Below are positions 28,905 through 36,728 of a stretch of 64,000 bases of DNA, piece by piece. Source of the DNA: Labilithrix luteola. GTDB taxonomy: Bacteria; Myxococcota_A; Polyangia; Polyangiales; Polyangiaceae. Location of the stretch: positions 6,624,501 through 6,688,500 of the forward strand of contig NZ_CP012333.1 in NCBI RefSeq assembly GCF_001263205.1, written 5' to 3'. The position numbers were made by a program, and so were the translations under genes. Position 1 is the first letter of the stretch. Each line of letters opens with the position of its first letter. The notes under the pieces were generated by a model, which saw nothing but the letters and a program-made list of their open reading frames with translations, ran no database searches and was not told the DNA's origin.

Positions 28905-29459
28905 TCACGGCCTCGGCACGCTGCCGACCGGCGCCGGTCCAGGGCCGGTATTCGTGCCAGTTCCAGGGCCGGTTCCTGGGCCTACGCCACTACCTGTTCC
29001 GACGCCTACGCCAGCGCCTGTCGCCGGGCCCACGCCGCCGGTGCCTGTCCCTCCCAAGTTGGCAGTCCCGGCGCCCGTCGGCACCGGCCCGGGGCCCACG
29101 CCCGACATGCCGGGTTCAGTTCCTCCTGACGTTCCGGTTCCAGGACCCGCTCCTGTTCCGATGCCGCCCGAGCTCGTTCCGGGGGACGTTCCGCCCTGAC
29201 CAGGGCCCGCTGGCTGCGTCGGGCTCACGCTGCTGCCGCTGCCTCCGGCGCCGCCGGCCGTCGCCGACGAGGGACCGCCAGGAACAATCCCATTGGGATA
29301 TCGCGATCCGCCGACACCGCCGTAGGGCGAGCCGGGCGCAGGCGAGTAGCTAGGGTCCGTCGTGATCGGAGGAAAGTCCGAGCACGCCAGCACGGGGATC
29401 GCTGCGCTCGCGACTCCGAGCACGAGGACACTCAAGACCTGGGCAGTGCGACGCTCCAC
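28905..29459 (-). CDS. Low-complexity Gly/Pro/Thr-rich lipoprotein
   Basis: I place the start at a GTG (29459) because GAGGGGGG lies just upstream and because the signal peptide then begins at once (ERRTAQVLSVLVLGV...VLAC). The mature protein begins CSDFPP and continues with ~150 residues dominated by Gly, Thr, Pro and Ala in GTG/GPG-like repeats (GVGTGSGVGPGTGPGTG). An upstream in-frame start at 29549 would put Cys/Arg-rich sequence before the signal. It is likely a disordered surface or spacer protein. It is paired with the next lipoprotein gene on the same strand. The function is unknown. Confidence 0.7.
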   Translation of the reverse strand: MERRTAQVLSVLVLGVASAAIPVLACSDFPPITTDPSYSPAPGSPYGGVGGSRYPNGIVPGGPSSATAGGAGGSGSSVSPTQPAGPGQGGTSPGTSSGGIGTGAGPGTGTSGGTEPGMSGVGPGPVPTGAGTANLGGTGTGGVGPATGAGVGVGTGSGVGPGTGPGTGTNTGPGPAPVGSVPRP

Positions 29460-29600
29460 GAGAACCCCCCTCACGCCGCAGCTGGTGCACCGCACGTGCC
29501 CAGCCGTAGAAAGGGGATTTTCGCGGGGAAGCGGCGCCGTCGCAGGCACGTCAGCCGTGGCGGCCCGGCGCGTGTGGCGGCGCTGTTCCGAGAATGAGCG

Positions 29601-32600
29601 CTATTCGGCCGCGGGCTCGTCGGCCCGGACGTCGCTCCGGCTGCGTGCACGCTTGGGCGTCGACGTCGCCAGAGCTCCGAGAGCGCGTCCGGTGGCGGTC
29701 TTCTTCTTGAGAAGGGCCGACGGATCACCTTCGAAGACAACCGTTCCGCCGTCTTCTCCCGCTTCGGGACCAAGCTCGACGACCCAGTCGGCGTTCGTGA
29801 TGACGTCCGGATGGTGCTCGACGATGACGAGCGTGTCACCGCGCTCGACCAAGCGATCGAGGACGCGTACGAGGCGGCCGACGTCCGAGAGGTGGAGACC
29901 CGTCGTGGGCTCGTCGAGCACGTACACCGTCGGTTCGTGCGCCACGCCCGCCGTGAGCTCGCTTGCGAGCTTGAGGCGCTGCGCTTCACCGCCGGACAAC
30001 GTGTTCGATCCCTGACCGAGCGAGAGATAGCCGACGCCGAGCTCGGCGAGCGTGGCGAGGGGCCGTGCGATCTTCGGATGTGCGGCGAACACCTTGGCCG
30101 CCTCTTCCGCGGAGAGGCGGAGGACGTCACCGATGGAGAGCCCCGCCCACTTCACGTCGAGCGTCGCCGGCTCGAAGCGTGAGCCCTGGCAGGCTTCACA
30201 CGGCGTGACCACCTCGGGGAGGAAGCTCATCTCGGCGACGATGGCGCCCTGACCATCACAGGTCGTGCAGCGACCACCGGCGGCGGTGTTGAAGGAGAAG
30301 CGCGCAGGCGTGAAGCCGCGGGTCTTCGAGTCGGGGAGCCCGGCGAAGAGCTTTCGAATCTCGTCCCACACGCCGAGGAACGTCGCCGGCACCGAGCGCG
30401 GCGTGCGACCGATCGGCGACTGATCGACGGCCACGGCGCGCTTGATCGTCTTCGGAACGCGAATGGCGTCGAAGGGGCCTGGTGTCGACGAGACGAGCTT
30501 CAGCTTCTGCCGCAGGGCAGGGAAGAAGACGCGCGAGACGAGCGTGCTCTTGCCCGAACCGCTCACGCCGGCCACGACGCACATGCGTCCTGCCGGAACG
30601 CGGAAGGTCACGTTCTGCAGGTTGTTCGCACTCGCGCCCGTGAGCTCGATCCAAGTGTCGCTCATGGGCCGCCTGGGGCGCACCACGCCGAGCGGATCGC
30701 GTAGCGCGCGGCCCGTCGGGGACACCGGGGACTTCAACACGTCCGCCGGTGAGCCCTCGGCGACGATGTGACCACCGGTCCGTCCTCCGCCGGGGCCGAG
30801 GTCGGTGAGGTGATCGGCCGCTTGGATCATCTCGGCATCGTGCTCGACGACGAGGACCGTGGAGCCCGTATCGACGAGTGCGCGCAGGTTGTCGATGAGC
30901 CGATTCGTGTCACGCGGATGGAGCCCGATGGTCGGCTCGTCGAGCACGTAGAGCGCGCCGGTCAGGCCGCTGCCGAGCTGCGCGGAGAGACGCAATCGCT
31001 GCATCTCGCCGCCCGAGAGCGTGCCTGCCGCGCGACCGAGCCCGAGGTAGCCGAGGCCAACCTGATCGACGAACTCGAGACGCCGGAGGAGCTCGGCGAG
31101 CGGAGCCTTGGCGATCGCCGCGTGCTTGCCCTCGAGCGAGAGCGAACGCGCCTTGGCGAGCGCGGAGGAGATGGATCGCTCCATCATGCGCGGATAAGTC
31201 TCTCCGCCGAGGCGCACGCTGCGCGGGATCGGCGCCAGGCGCTCACCCTTGCAGGCGCGGCACTTCTCGTGCGGACCTTCGCTCGCGAGCGCTTCGGCAC
31301 CGCCGCGCACGCCCGTTCCCTCGCAGGCCTCGCACTGGCCCTGCTTCGTGTTGAAGGAGAACCAGCGCGGATCGAGCTCGGGGATGCCGGTGCCGCACTC
31401 GGTGCAGGCGCGCGCCGTCGAATAGACCTCTTCGCCCTTCACCGGCTCGGCCGTGGGCGTTCCGAGACCGACGCGCAAGGCGCCTCCGCCCCACGCGAGC
31501 GCGCGGTCGAACGTCTTGCGTTCGAGGCCCGCGAGCGGACCGAAGTACACGATGAGATCAATCGTGTGCTCCTTCGCCTTCGCGAGCTTCGGCGGCGGAT
31601 CGATGGAGACGATGGCGCCGTCGACACGCGCCGTGGTCACGCCCGCGCGCGAGGCCTGCGTGAAGAGGTCGAGATACGTACCTTTTCGGGCGCGCACGGC
31701 GGGGGCGTAGACGGTTCGCTTCGAGGTCTTTGCGCCGGCGCTCGAGCGAAGGCGCTCGAAGAGCTCGTCGGGAGAGCTCGGTTCGACCGGCGCGTGACAG
31801 CTCGGGCAGAACAGCTCGCCGACCTTCGCGTAGAGCAGACGAAGGTAGTGGGCGATCTCGGTGACGGTAGCGACGGTCGAGTTCGCGCCGGCGCGCGACG
31901 TTCGCTGCTCGAGCGCAATCGACGGCGGCACGCCGGTCACGAGATCGACGTCGGGGCGGGGGAGCGTCGGCAAGAACTGACGCGCGTAGGGCGTCAGCGT
32001 TTCCATGAAGCGACGCTGCCCTTCGGCGAACACGACGTCGAACGCGAGCGAGCTCTTGCCCGAACCGCTCGGCCCCGTGACGACGCACAGCTTTCCGTGC
32101 GGGATGCTGCACGACACGTCTTTGAGGTTGTGCTCGCGCGCGTGCTCGACCCCGATGGCGTCGGGCAGCTCGGTCGGGGCAGGCAGTGCCGTCTTGGCGG
32201 AGGCGCGTTTGGCGTCACTCCGAGCCGTCGCTTCGCTCTTTGCGAGTGCGCGCAAGGCGAGGCCTGTCTTCGAGTCGGTCTTGGTGATCTCTTCGGGGGT
32301 TCCTTCCGCGACGACTTCACCGCCGTTCGGACCGCCGCCTGGTCCGAGGTCGACCACCCAGTCGGCCTCGCGCACGACCGAGAGATCGTGCTCGACCATG
32401 ATCACGCTCGCGCCGTCTTCGACGAGTGAACGCAGCGCCGAGACGACGTGCTCGGCGTCGGTTGCGTGGAGTCCCGCGCTCGGCTCGTCCACGACGAACA
32501 GCTTGCCTTTCGCCTCCTGCGAGAGGGCGCGCGCGAGCTTCAGGCGCTGCGCTTCTCCGCCCGAGAGCGTCGAGAGCGGCTGGCCGAGCGGCAAATAGCC

Positions 32601-35030
32601 CAGGCCCACGCGCACGAGCGGCTCGAGGCAGCGCTCGAGGACGTAGTCGCGGCTCTTCTTGTCGGAGAACGTCTCGAGGGCCTCGGTCACGGTCATCGCG
32701 AGAACGTCCGCCGCGGTCTTGCCTGCGTGCGTGACCGCGAGGACGTCGGCGTTGAAGCGTTTGCCCTGACACACGGGGCAAAGCAGCATGACGTCCGCGA
32801 GGAACTGCATCTCGACGGTCTCGTAGCCCTCGCCCGAGCAGTTCTCGCAACGCCCTCGATCGGGCACGTTGAACGAGAAGTGCGCGGGCGTGAGACCGCG
32901 ACGAAGGGCTTCGGGCTCGCTCGCGAAGCGCGCTCGCAGGCGATCCCAGGCCTTCGTGTACGTTGCCGCGTTGCCGCGCGCGGTTCGACCGAGCGGCGAC
33001 TGATCGACGAGGACGGCGCCCGTCAGCTGTTCGTAGCCGCGCATCGACGCGTACGTGCCGGGCTTGGCGACGGCCTCGCCGGTGGCTCGCGCGACGGCCC
33101 GGTAGATCACGTCTTCGGCGAGCGTGCTCTTGCCTGATCCCGAAGGCCCGGTGACGGCGCAGAGCACGCCGAGCGGGATCGCGACGCGATCGACGCGGAG
33201 GTTGTTCTCGCGTGCGCCCTGGATGCTGAGGTGCCCTTGCGCCTTGCGCCGTGCGGCGGTGCTGGCTTTCGCCGCGCGCCAGGCCCGACCCGTTGCCGTG
33301 TCGGTCTTCGCGAGCTCGGCCGGCGTGCCCGAGAAGAGGACGTGGCCGCCCGCCGGTCCTGCGGCCGGTCCCATCTCGACGACGCGCGAACAGCGCTCGA
33401 CGACGTCGCGATCGTGCTCGACGACGAGGACGGTGTTGCCGGCCTTGGCGAGGTCGTTCATCGCCTCGGCGAGGCGCGGCACGTCCGAGGCGTGCAGGCC
33501 CACGGTGGGCTCGTCGAGGACGAAGAGCGTGCCGGTGAGCGAGGCGCCGAGCGCCGTCGTGAGGCTTGCGCGCTGCGCTTCACCGCCGGAGAGCGTGCGC
33601 GCCTGGCGATCGAGCGTGAGGTACGAGAGGCCGACCGCGTCGAGGTAGGCGAGGCGCGATGCGAGCTCGGTTTTGACGCGTTTGCCCTGCGGGCTCGCAG
33701 GCGCGATCCCGCCGAGGCGAGCGCGCGCTTGTTCGACGGTGAGGCCGTGCCAGGCGCCGAGATCGATCCCGCCGACGTGGTAGCTGCGGGCCGTCGGATT
33801 CAAACGGGCGCCGTTGCACGTCGTGCATGGAACGTAGTCGCGGTAGCGCGAGAGGAAGACGCGCACGTGCATCTTGTACGTGCGGCCCTCGAGCCACTTG
33901 AACCACTTGGCGACGCCCGGGTACTTGCCGTCTTCCCAGGTTCCCTCGCCGTCGATGACGAGGCGCTGCTGCTCGTCCGTGAGCTTCTCCCACGGGATGT
34001 CGAGCGGGATCTTCTTCTTTTTGGCGAAGCGGAGCAGAACGTCGCGCTCCCATTCGCTCGACCGACCGCTCCAGGCTTTGATGGCGCCTTTGGCGATCGA
34101 CTTCGTCTTGTCGGGGATGACCTTGTCCCAGTCGACGGCGATCACGCGGCCGAAGCCTCGGCAGTCCGTGCATGCGCCAAGCGGTGAGTTGTACGAGAAG
34201 AGGCCGGGACGTGGCGGATCGAACGATCGGGCGCAGGACGGACACACCAGGCCTCGCGCGACCGCGAGCCGATCGTTCGTGGTCGACGCGGCAGCGTTCT
34301 TGCCCTTGTCGTCGCTCGCAGCGCGGAGCTCGGCACGACCGGCGCCTCGTTCCCACGCGATCTCGATGGCCTGCTGGAGTCGTCGCGCTTCGCGCTCGCG
34401 AATCTGCAGGCGGTCGACCACGACCTCGACGACCACGTCGGGCCGGCCGGCTTCGCTCGGCTTGACGTCGTCGATCTCGCGGACGGATCCACCGACGATC
34501 AAGCGGCGGTAGCCCTCTTTGGCAAGCGTCTCGCGAAGGTCGAGATACGCCTCGGGCGACTCGACGCGAACGGGATAGCTGACGAGTGCGCGACGTTCGC
34601 CGAACGCTTCGATCGCGCGCGCGGCGGCTTCTCCTGCCGTGGTTGCGACCGCCTGCTCGTTGCAGTCCGGGCAGGTCGGCACCGCTTCGCACGCGAAGAG
34701 CGCCGCGAGGTACGGCTCGAGATCCGTCAGCGTGGCGACCGTCGAACGGCTCGATTTGACGGGCGCGCGTCGATCGACCGCCACGGTGGCCGCGACCGGA
34801 TCGAGGGTCTCGACGGGGGGCCGCTCGAGCCTTTCGAGGAACTGGCGCGCATAGGGGCTGAAGCTCTCGACGAAGCGGCGCTGCCCCTCGGCGTAAAGCG
34901 TATCGAGCGCGAGCGACGACTTTCCCGAGCCGCTGGGCCCCGTGAGAGCGATGAGCTCTCCGGCCTTGAGGTCGAGGTCGACGCCGCGAAGATTGTGCGT
35001 GAAGGCTCCGCGAAGGCGGATCGGAAGCAT
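29601..35030 (-). CDS. uvrA: Tandem-fused excinuclease UvrA (two UvrA copies in one chain)
   Basis: UvrA recognises bulky DNA lesions in nucleotide excision repair and loads UvrB. Normal UvrA is about 940 residues; this chain is 1809 and contains two full UvrA units. Walker A motifs lie near residues 31, 627, 983 and 1485 (SGSGKS each time), and ABC signatures LSGGE(A/M)QR near 480, 820, 1338 and 1677. Both halves keep a UvrB-binding-like region (YLDL..., VVEVVVDR / HTIDLIVYFG) and paired CxxC zinc modules (CPSC...CTDC; CTEC...CEAC; CENC...CPVC; CTTC...CEAC). A monomer could thus mimic the usual dimer or form a dimer with eight ATP sites. The ATG at 35030 directly precedes the first strand. 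No uvrB or uvrC is in the window. Confidence 0.93.
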   Translation of the reverse strand: MLPIRLRGAFTHNLRGVDLDLKAGELIALTGPSGSGKSSLALDTLYAEGQRRFVESFSPYARQFLERLERPPVETLDPVAATVAVDRRAPVKSSRSTVATLTDLEPYLAALFACEAVPTCPDCNEQAVATTAGEAAARAIEAFGERRALVSYPVRVESPEAYLDLRETLAKEGYRRLIVGGSVREIDDVKPSEAGRPDVVVEVVVDRLQIREREARRLQQAIEIAWERGAGRAELRAASDDKGKNAAASTTNDRLAVARGLVCPSCARSFDPPRPGLFSYNSPLGACTDCRGFGRVIAVDWDKVIPDKTKSIAKGAIKAWSGRSSEWERDVLLRFAKKKKIPLDIPWEKLTDEQQRLVIDGEGTWEDGKYPGVAKWFKWLEGRTYKMHVRVFLSRYRDYVPCTTCNGARLNPTARSYHVGGIDLGAWHGLTVEQARARLGGIAPASPQGKRVKTELASRLAYLDAVGLSYLTLDRQARTLSGGEAQRASLTTALGASLTGTLFVLDEPTVGLHASDVPRLAEAMNDLAKAGNTVLVVEHDRDVVERCSRVVEMGPAAGPAGGHVLFSGTPAELAKTDTATGRAWRAAKASTAARRKAQGHLSIQGARENNLRVDRVAIPLGVLCAVTGPSGSGKSTLAEDVIYRAVARATGEAVAKPGTYASMRGYEQLTGAVLVDQSPLGRTARGNAATYTKAWDRLRARFASEPEALRRGLTPAHFSFNVPDRGRCENCSGEGYETVEMQFLADVMLLCPVCQGKRFNADVLAVTHAGKTAADVLAMTVTEALETFSDKKSRDYVLERCLEPLVRVGLGYLPLGQPLSTLSGGEAQRLKLARALSQEAKGKLFVVDEPSAGLHATDAEHVVSALRSLVEDGASVIMVEHDLSVVREADWVVDLGPGGGPNGGEVVAEGTPEEITKTDSKTGLALRALAKSEATARSDAKRASAKTALPAPTELPDAIGVEHAREHNLKDVSCSIPHGKLCVVTGPSGSGKSSLAFDVVFAEGQRRFMETLTPYARQFLPTLPRPDVDLVTGVPPSIALEQRTSRAGANSTVATVTEIAHYLRLLYAKVGELFCPSCHAPVEPSSPDELFERLRSSAGAKTSKRTVYAPAVRARKGTYLDLFTQASRAGVTTARVDGAIVSIDPPPKLAKAKEHTIDLIVYFGPLAGLERKTFDRALAWGGGALRVGLGTPTAEPVKGEEVYSTARACTECGTGIPELDPRWFSFNTKQGQCEACEGTGVRGGAEALASEGPHEKCRACKGERLAPIPRSVRLGGETYPRMMERSISSALAKARSLSLEGKHAAIAKAPLAELLRRLEFVDQVGLGYLGLGRAAGTLSGGEMQRLRLSAQLGSGLTGALYVLDEPTIGLHPRDTNRLIDNLRALVDTGSTVLVVEHDAEMIQAADHLTDLGPGGGRTGGHIVAEGSPADVLKSPVSPTGRALRDPLGVVRPRRPMSDTWIELTGASANNLQNVTFRVPAGRMCVVAGVSGSGKSTLVSRVFFPALRQKLKLVSSTPGPFDAIRVPKTIKRAVAVDQSPIGRTPRSVPATFLGVWDEIRKLFAGLPDSKTRGFTPARFSFNTAAGGRCTTCDGQGAIVAEMSFLPEVVTPCEACQGSRFEPATLDVKWAGLSIGDVLRLSAEEAAKVFAAHPKIARPLATLAELGVGYLSLGQGSNTLSGGEAQRLKLASELTAGVAHEPTVYVLDEPTTGLHLSDVGRLVRVLDRLVERGDTLVIVEHHPDVITNADWVVELGPEAGEDGGTVVFEGDPSALLKKKTATGRALGALATSTPKRARSRSDVRADEPAAE

Positions 35031-35161
35031 GGGACCGGCAAACCTAGTGGCAGGATCGTGCAGGCGCTAGTGACGGCCGTCAGAGGAGCTGACAGACGCG
35101 TGTCAGGTTTTCGCGCCGCGTCCGATTGGATGCCCGCTCTCCCTCCCTAGAGTCGCTTGCC

Positions 35162-35668
35162 CTAGTCGCTTGAAGCGGAGCGCACGTCGATGCTGGTCAC
35201 ACGCCAGCCGTCGTCGTTTCGAAGGAGAAAATGGACATCCCGCCTGTCGACCTTGCGCTCACCACCGCGGTCGCCCGTGACGATCGCAACGCCGTCGGCC
35301 TTGGCCATCGTCTTCGCGTCGTCGACCTTGATCGTCATGCTCGTGAGCTCGACCGCGGCGGAGTTGAAGACCATCTGAGCCTTCGTCGCGCCGTCGACGA
35401 CCTTGTCTCGACCCGTGACATCGAGGGAGATTTCTCGGACGTCGACCGAGACGTCGTCGGTGGCGATCTCTTTGAGCTCCGATCGCAACCGACCTGCGCG
35501 GGCGATGACGTTGTCGTCGGCTTTGACCGAGACGGCCTTCGCGAGGCGATCGAGCGTCTTCTGGATGCGCGCCTCCTCCGACGGCCGGAACAACGTGAAC
35601 CAGAGCACGACGACGGCCACGAGGGCGCAGCCGGCGCCGATGGCGAGCTTCGATTGGGATGCGGTCAC
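35162..35668 (-). CDS. Membrane-anchored small domain protein (NTF2-like)
   Basis: A 168-residue protein with an N-terminal membrane span (LAIGAGCALVAVVVLWFTLF, ~8-27). A periplasmic or exported domain follows, with one long helix (EEARIQKTLDRLAKAVSV) and then strands, ending ...FLLRNDDGWRVTSIDVRS. This layout resembles NTF2/SnoaL-like single domains used as binding modules. No catalytic residues are evident. The ATG overlaps the stop of the upstream histidine kinase (ATGA), so the two are co-translated, and it may be an accessory to that kinase. The function is unknown. Confidence 0.75.
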   Translation of the reverse strand: MTASQSKLAIGAGCALVAVVVLWFTLFRPSEEARIQKTLDRLAKAVSVKADDNVIARAGRLRSELKEIATDDVSVDVREISLDVTGRDKVVDGATKAQMVFNSAAVELTSMTIKVDDAKTMAKADGVAIVTGDRGGERKVDRRDVHFLLRNDDGWRVTSIDVRSASSD

Positions 35669-36399
35669 GAGTGCTCGTTTCGCGTGGGCAGGGTGATCCG
35701 GAAGGTGGCACCGCGTGTCGTTCCGACAGGGCGAGGCACGTGCACGAGCGTACCGCCATGCGCCCCGGCGATACGAACGGCGAGGGCCAAGCCGAGCCCG
35801 GTTCCTCCCGGGCGTGCCGAGACGAGTGGCTCGAACAGTCGGTCGGCGATCTCGTCAGGCACCCCGGGTCCGTCGTCTTCGACCTCGAGGACGGCGCCCT
35901 CGGGCCGTACCTTGGCCCGCGTTTGAATCGTTGGGCGCCGGCCCTCGGGCGTGCTGGCGCCGATGGCGTTCTCGTAGAGGACGTGGAGCAAGCGGGTCAG
36001 TAACCCCGGGTGCGCGGAGACGCGGAGGTCGCTCGGAGTGAGGGCATCCTCGAACGTTGCCCCCGGCTCCGGCAGATGCTCGCGAGACCCGAGCAGCACG
36101 TCGGCGAGCGGAGTGGGCTCTGCGCGCGCGGCCTCGCCCCGGGCGAGGGCCATCAAGTCGTCGACGATTTCGTGGGCAACCCTCGCATTTCGTTCGATTT
36201 TCGCCAGTTGCGGCGCGCTGCGGGCCGGGTCCAACTGCGCGAGGTACGCGTTGGCCGAGATGATCTGCAGAGCGTTGCGAAGCTCATGCGCAATCTCGGC
36301 CGCGATTTCGCCGATGGCGGCAAAACGATTACGGGCGTCATCCGACGGCGTGCCGGTCATCGAACTTGTCAGAGGCGTCTCCCGCTCGTCGGAGGACAT
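35665..36399 (-). CDS. Soluble sensor histidine kinase
   Basis: A 244-residue kinase with no membrane span and almost no sensor part. The phospho-acceptor His is near residue 38 in EIAHELRNALQII (HisKA H-box). The ATPase domain shows N-box NAIGAS, G1 DDGPGVPDEI, and G2 GGTGLGLALAVRIAGAHGG. It therefore probably takes its input from a partner protein. I use the ATG of MSSDERE (36399); an in-frame ATG at 36420 adds only seven residues. The next gene overlaps by four bases. No cognate response regulator lies directly beside it, although several orphan regulators follow at 40-43 kb. Confidence 0.9.
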   Translation of the reverse strand: MSSDERETPLTSSMTGTPSDDARNRFAAIGEIAAEIAHELRNALQIISANAYLAQLDPARSAPQLAKIERNARVAHEIVDDLMALARGEAARAEPTPLADVLLGSREHLPEPGATFEDALTPSDLRVSAHPGLLTRLLHVLYENAIGASTPEGRRPTIQTRAKVRPEGAVLEVEDDGPGVPDEIADRLFEPLVSARPGGTGLGLALAVRIAGAHGGTLVHVPRPVGTTRGATFRITLPTRNEHS

Positions 36400-36728
36400 G
36401 AGGGGAAAGGTACCCCACAAAGAGGAGGGCGCCCAAGGCAGCAGGGGCGGGCTCGGCTTATACCTAGGTGAGGCGAGCTATAGGGTAGGTGGGCTAGGTG
36501 GGCTACGTGCTAGGTGAAGCGAGCTAAGCCAGCTAAGCCAGCTTGATGACACGTGTTTGGCACGGAAAGCGCGACCTCGCGCCAACGCCGAACGCCGAAC
36601 ACGCGAAGGTGCCGAGAAGACTTTTCGTTCCGTAGGGAAACAGCGTAGCCTTTTTTCCCATACGCCTCCCCACCGACATTGAGTTCGGGCCGGTGCGGGC
36701 GAGTGCTAGTCGAGTCCAGACGCGCGTG
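36400..36728. other. Divergent promoter region with CTAGGTG repeats
   Basis: About 330 bp between the histidine kinase (leftward) and the Ser/Thr kinase (rightward). It contains two near-identical 17-bp direct repeats, ctaggtgaggcgagcta at 36464-36480 and ctaggtgaagcgagcta at 36510-36526. Between and after them are shorter repeats (TAGGTGGGC twice; TAAGCCAGC twice). The right part, 36620-36670, is AT-richer (runs of T) as a promoter would be. I see no coding frame here. Confidence 0.6.

Noticed and set aside
30768..32429. Large plus-strand frame opposite uvrA.
   Set aside because: Shadow of the UvrA coding strand; low-complexity Arg/Glu/Ala content and no domain seen.
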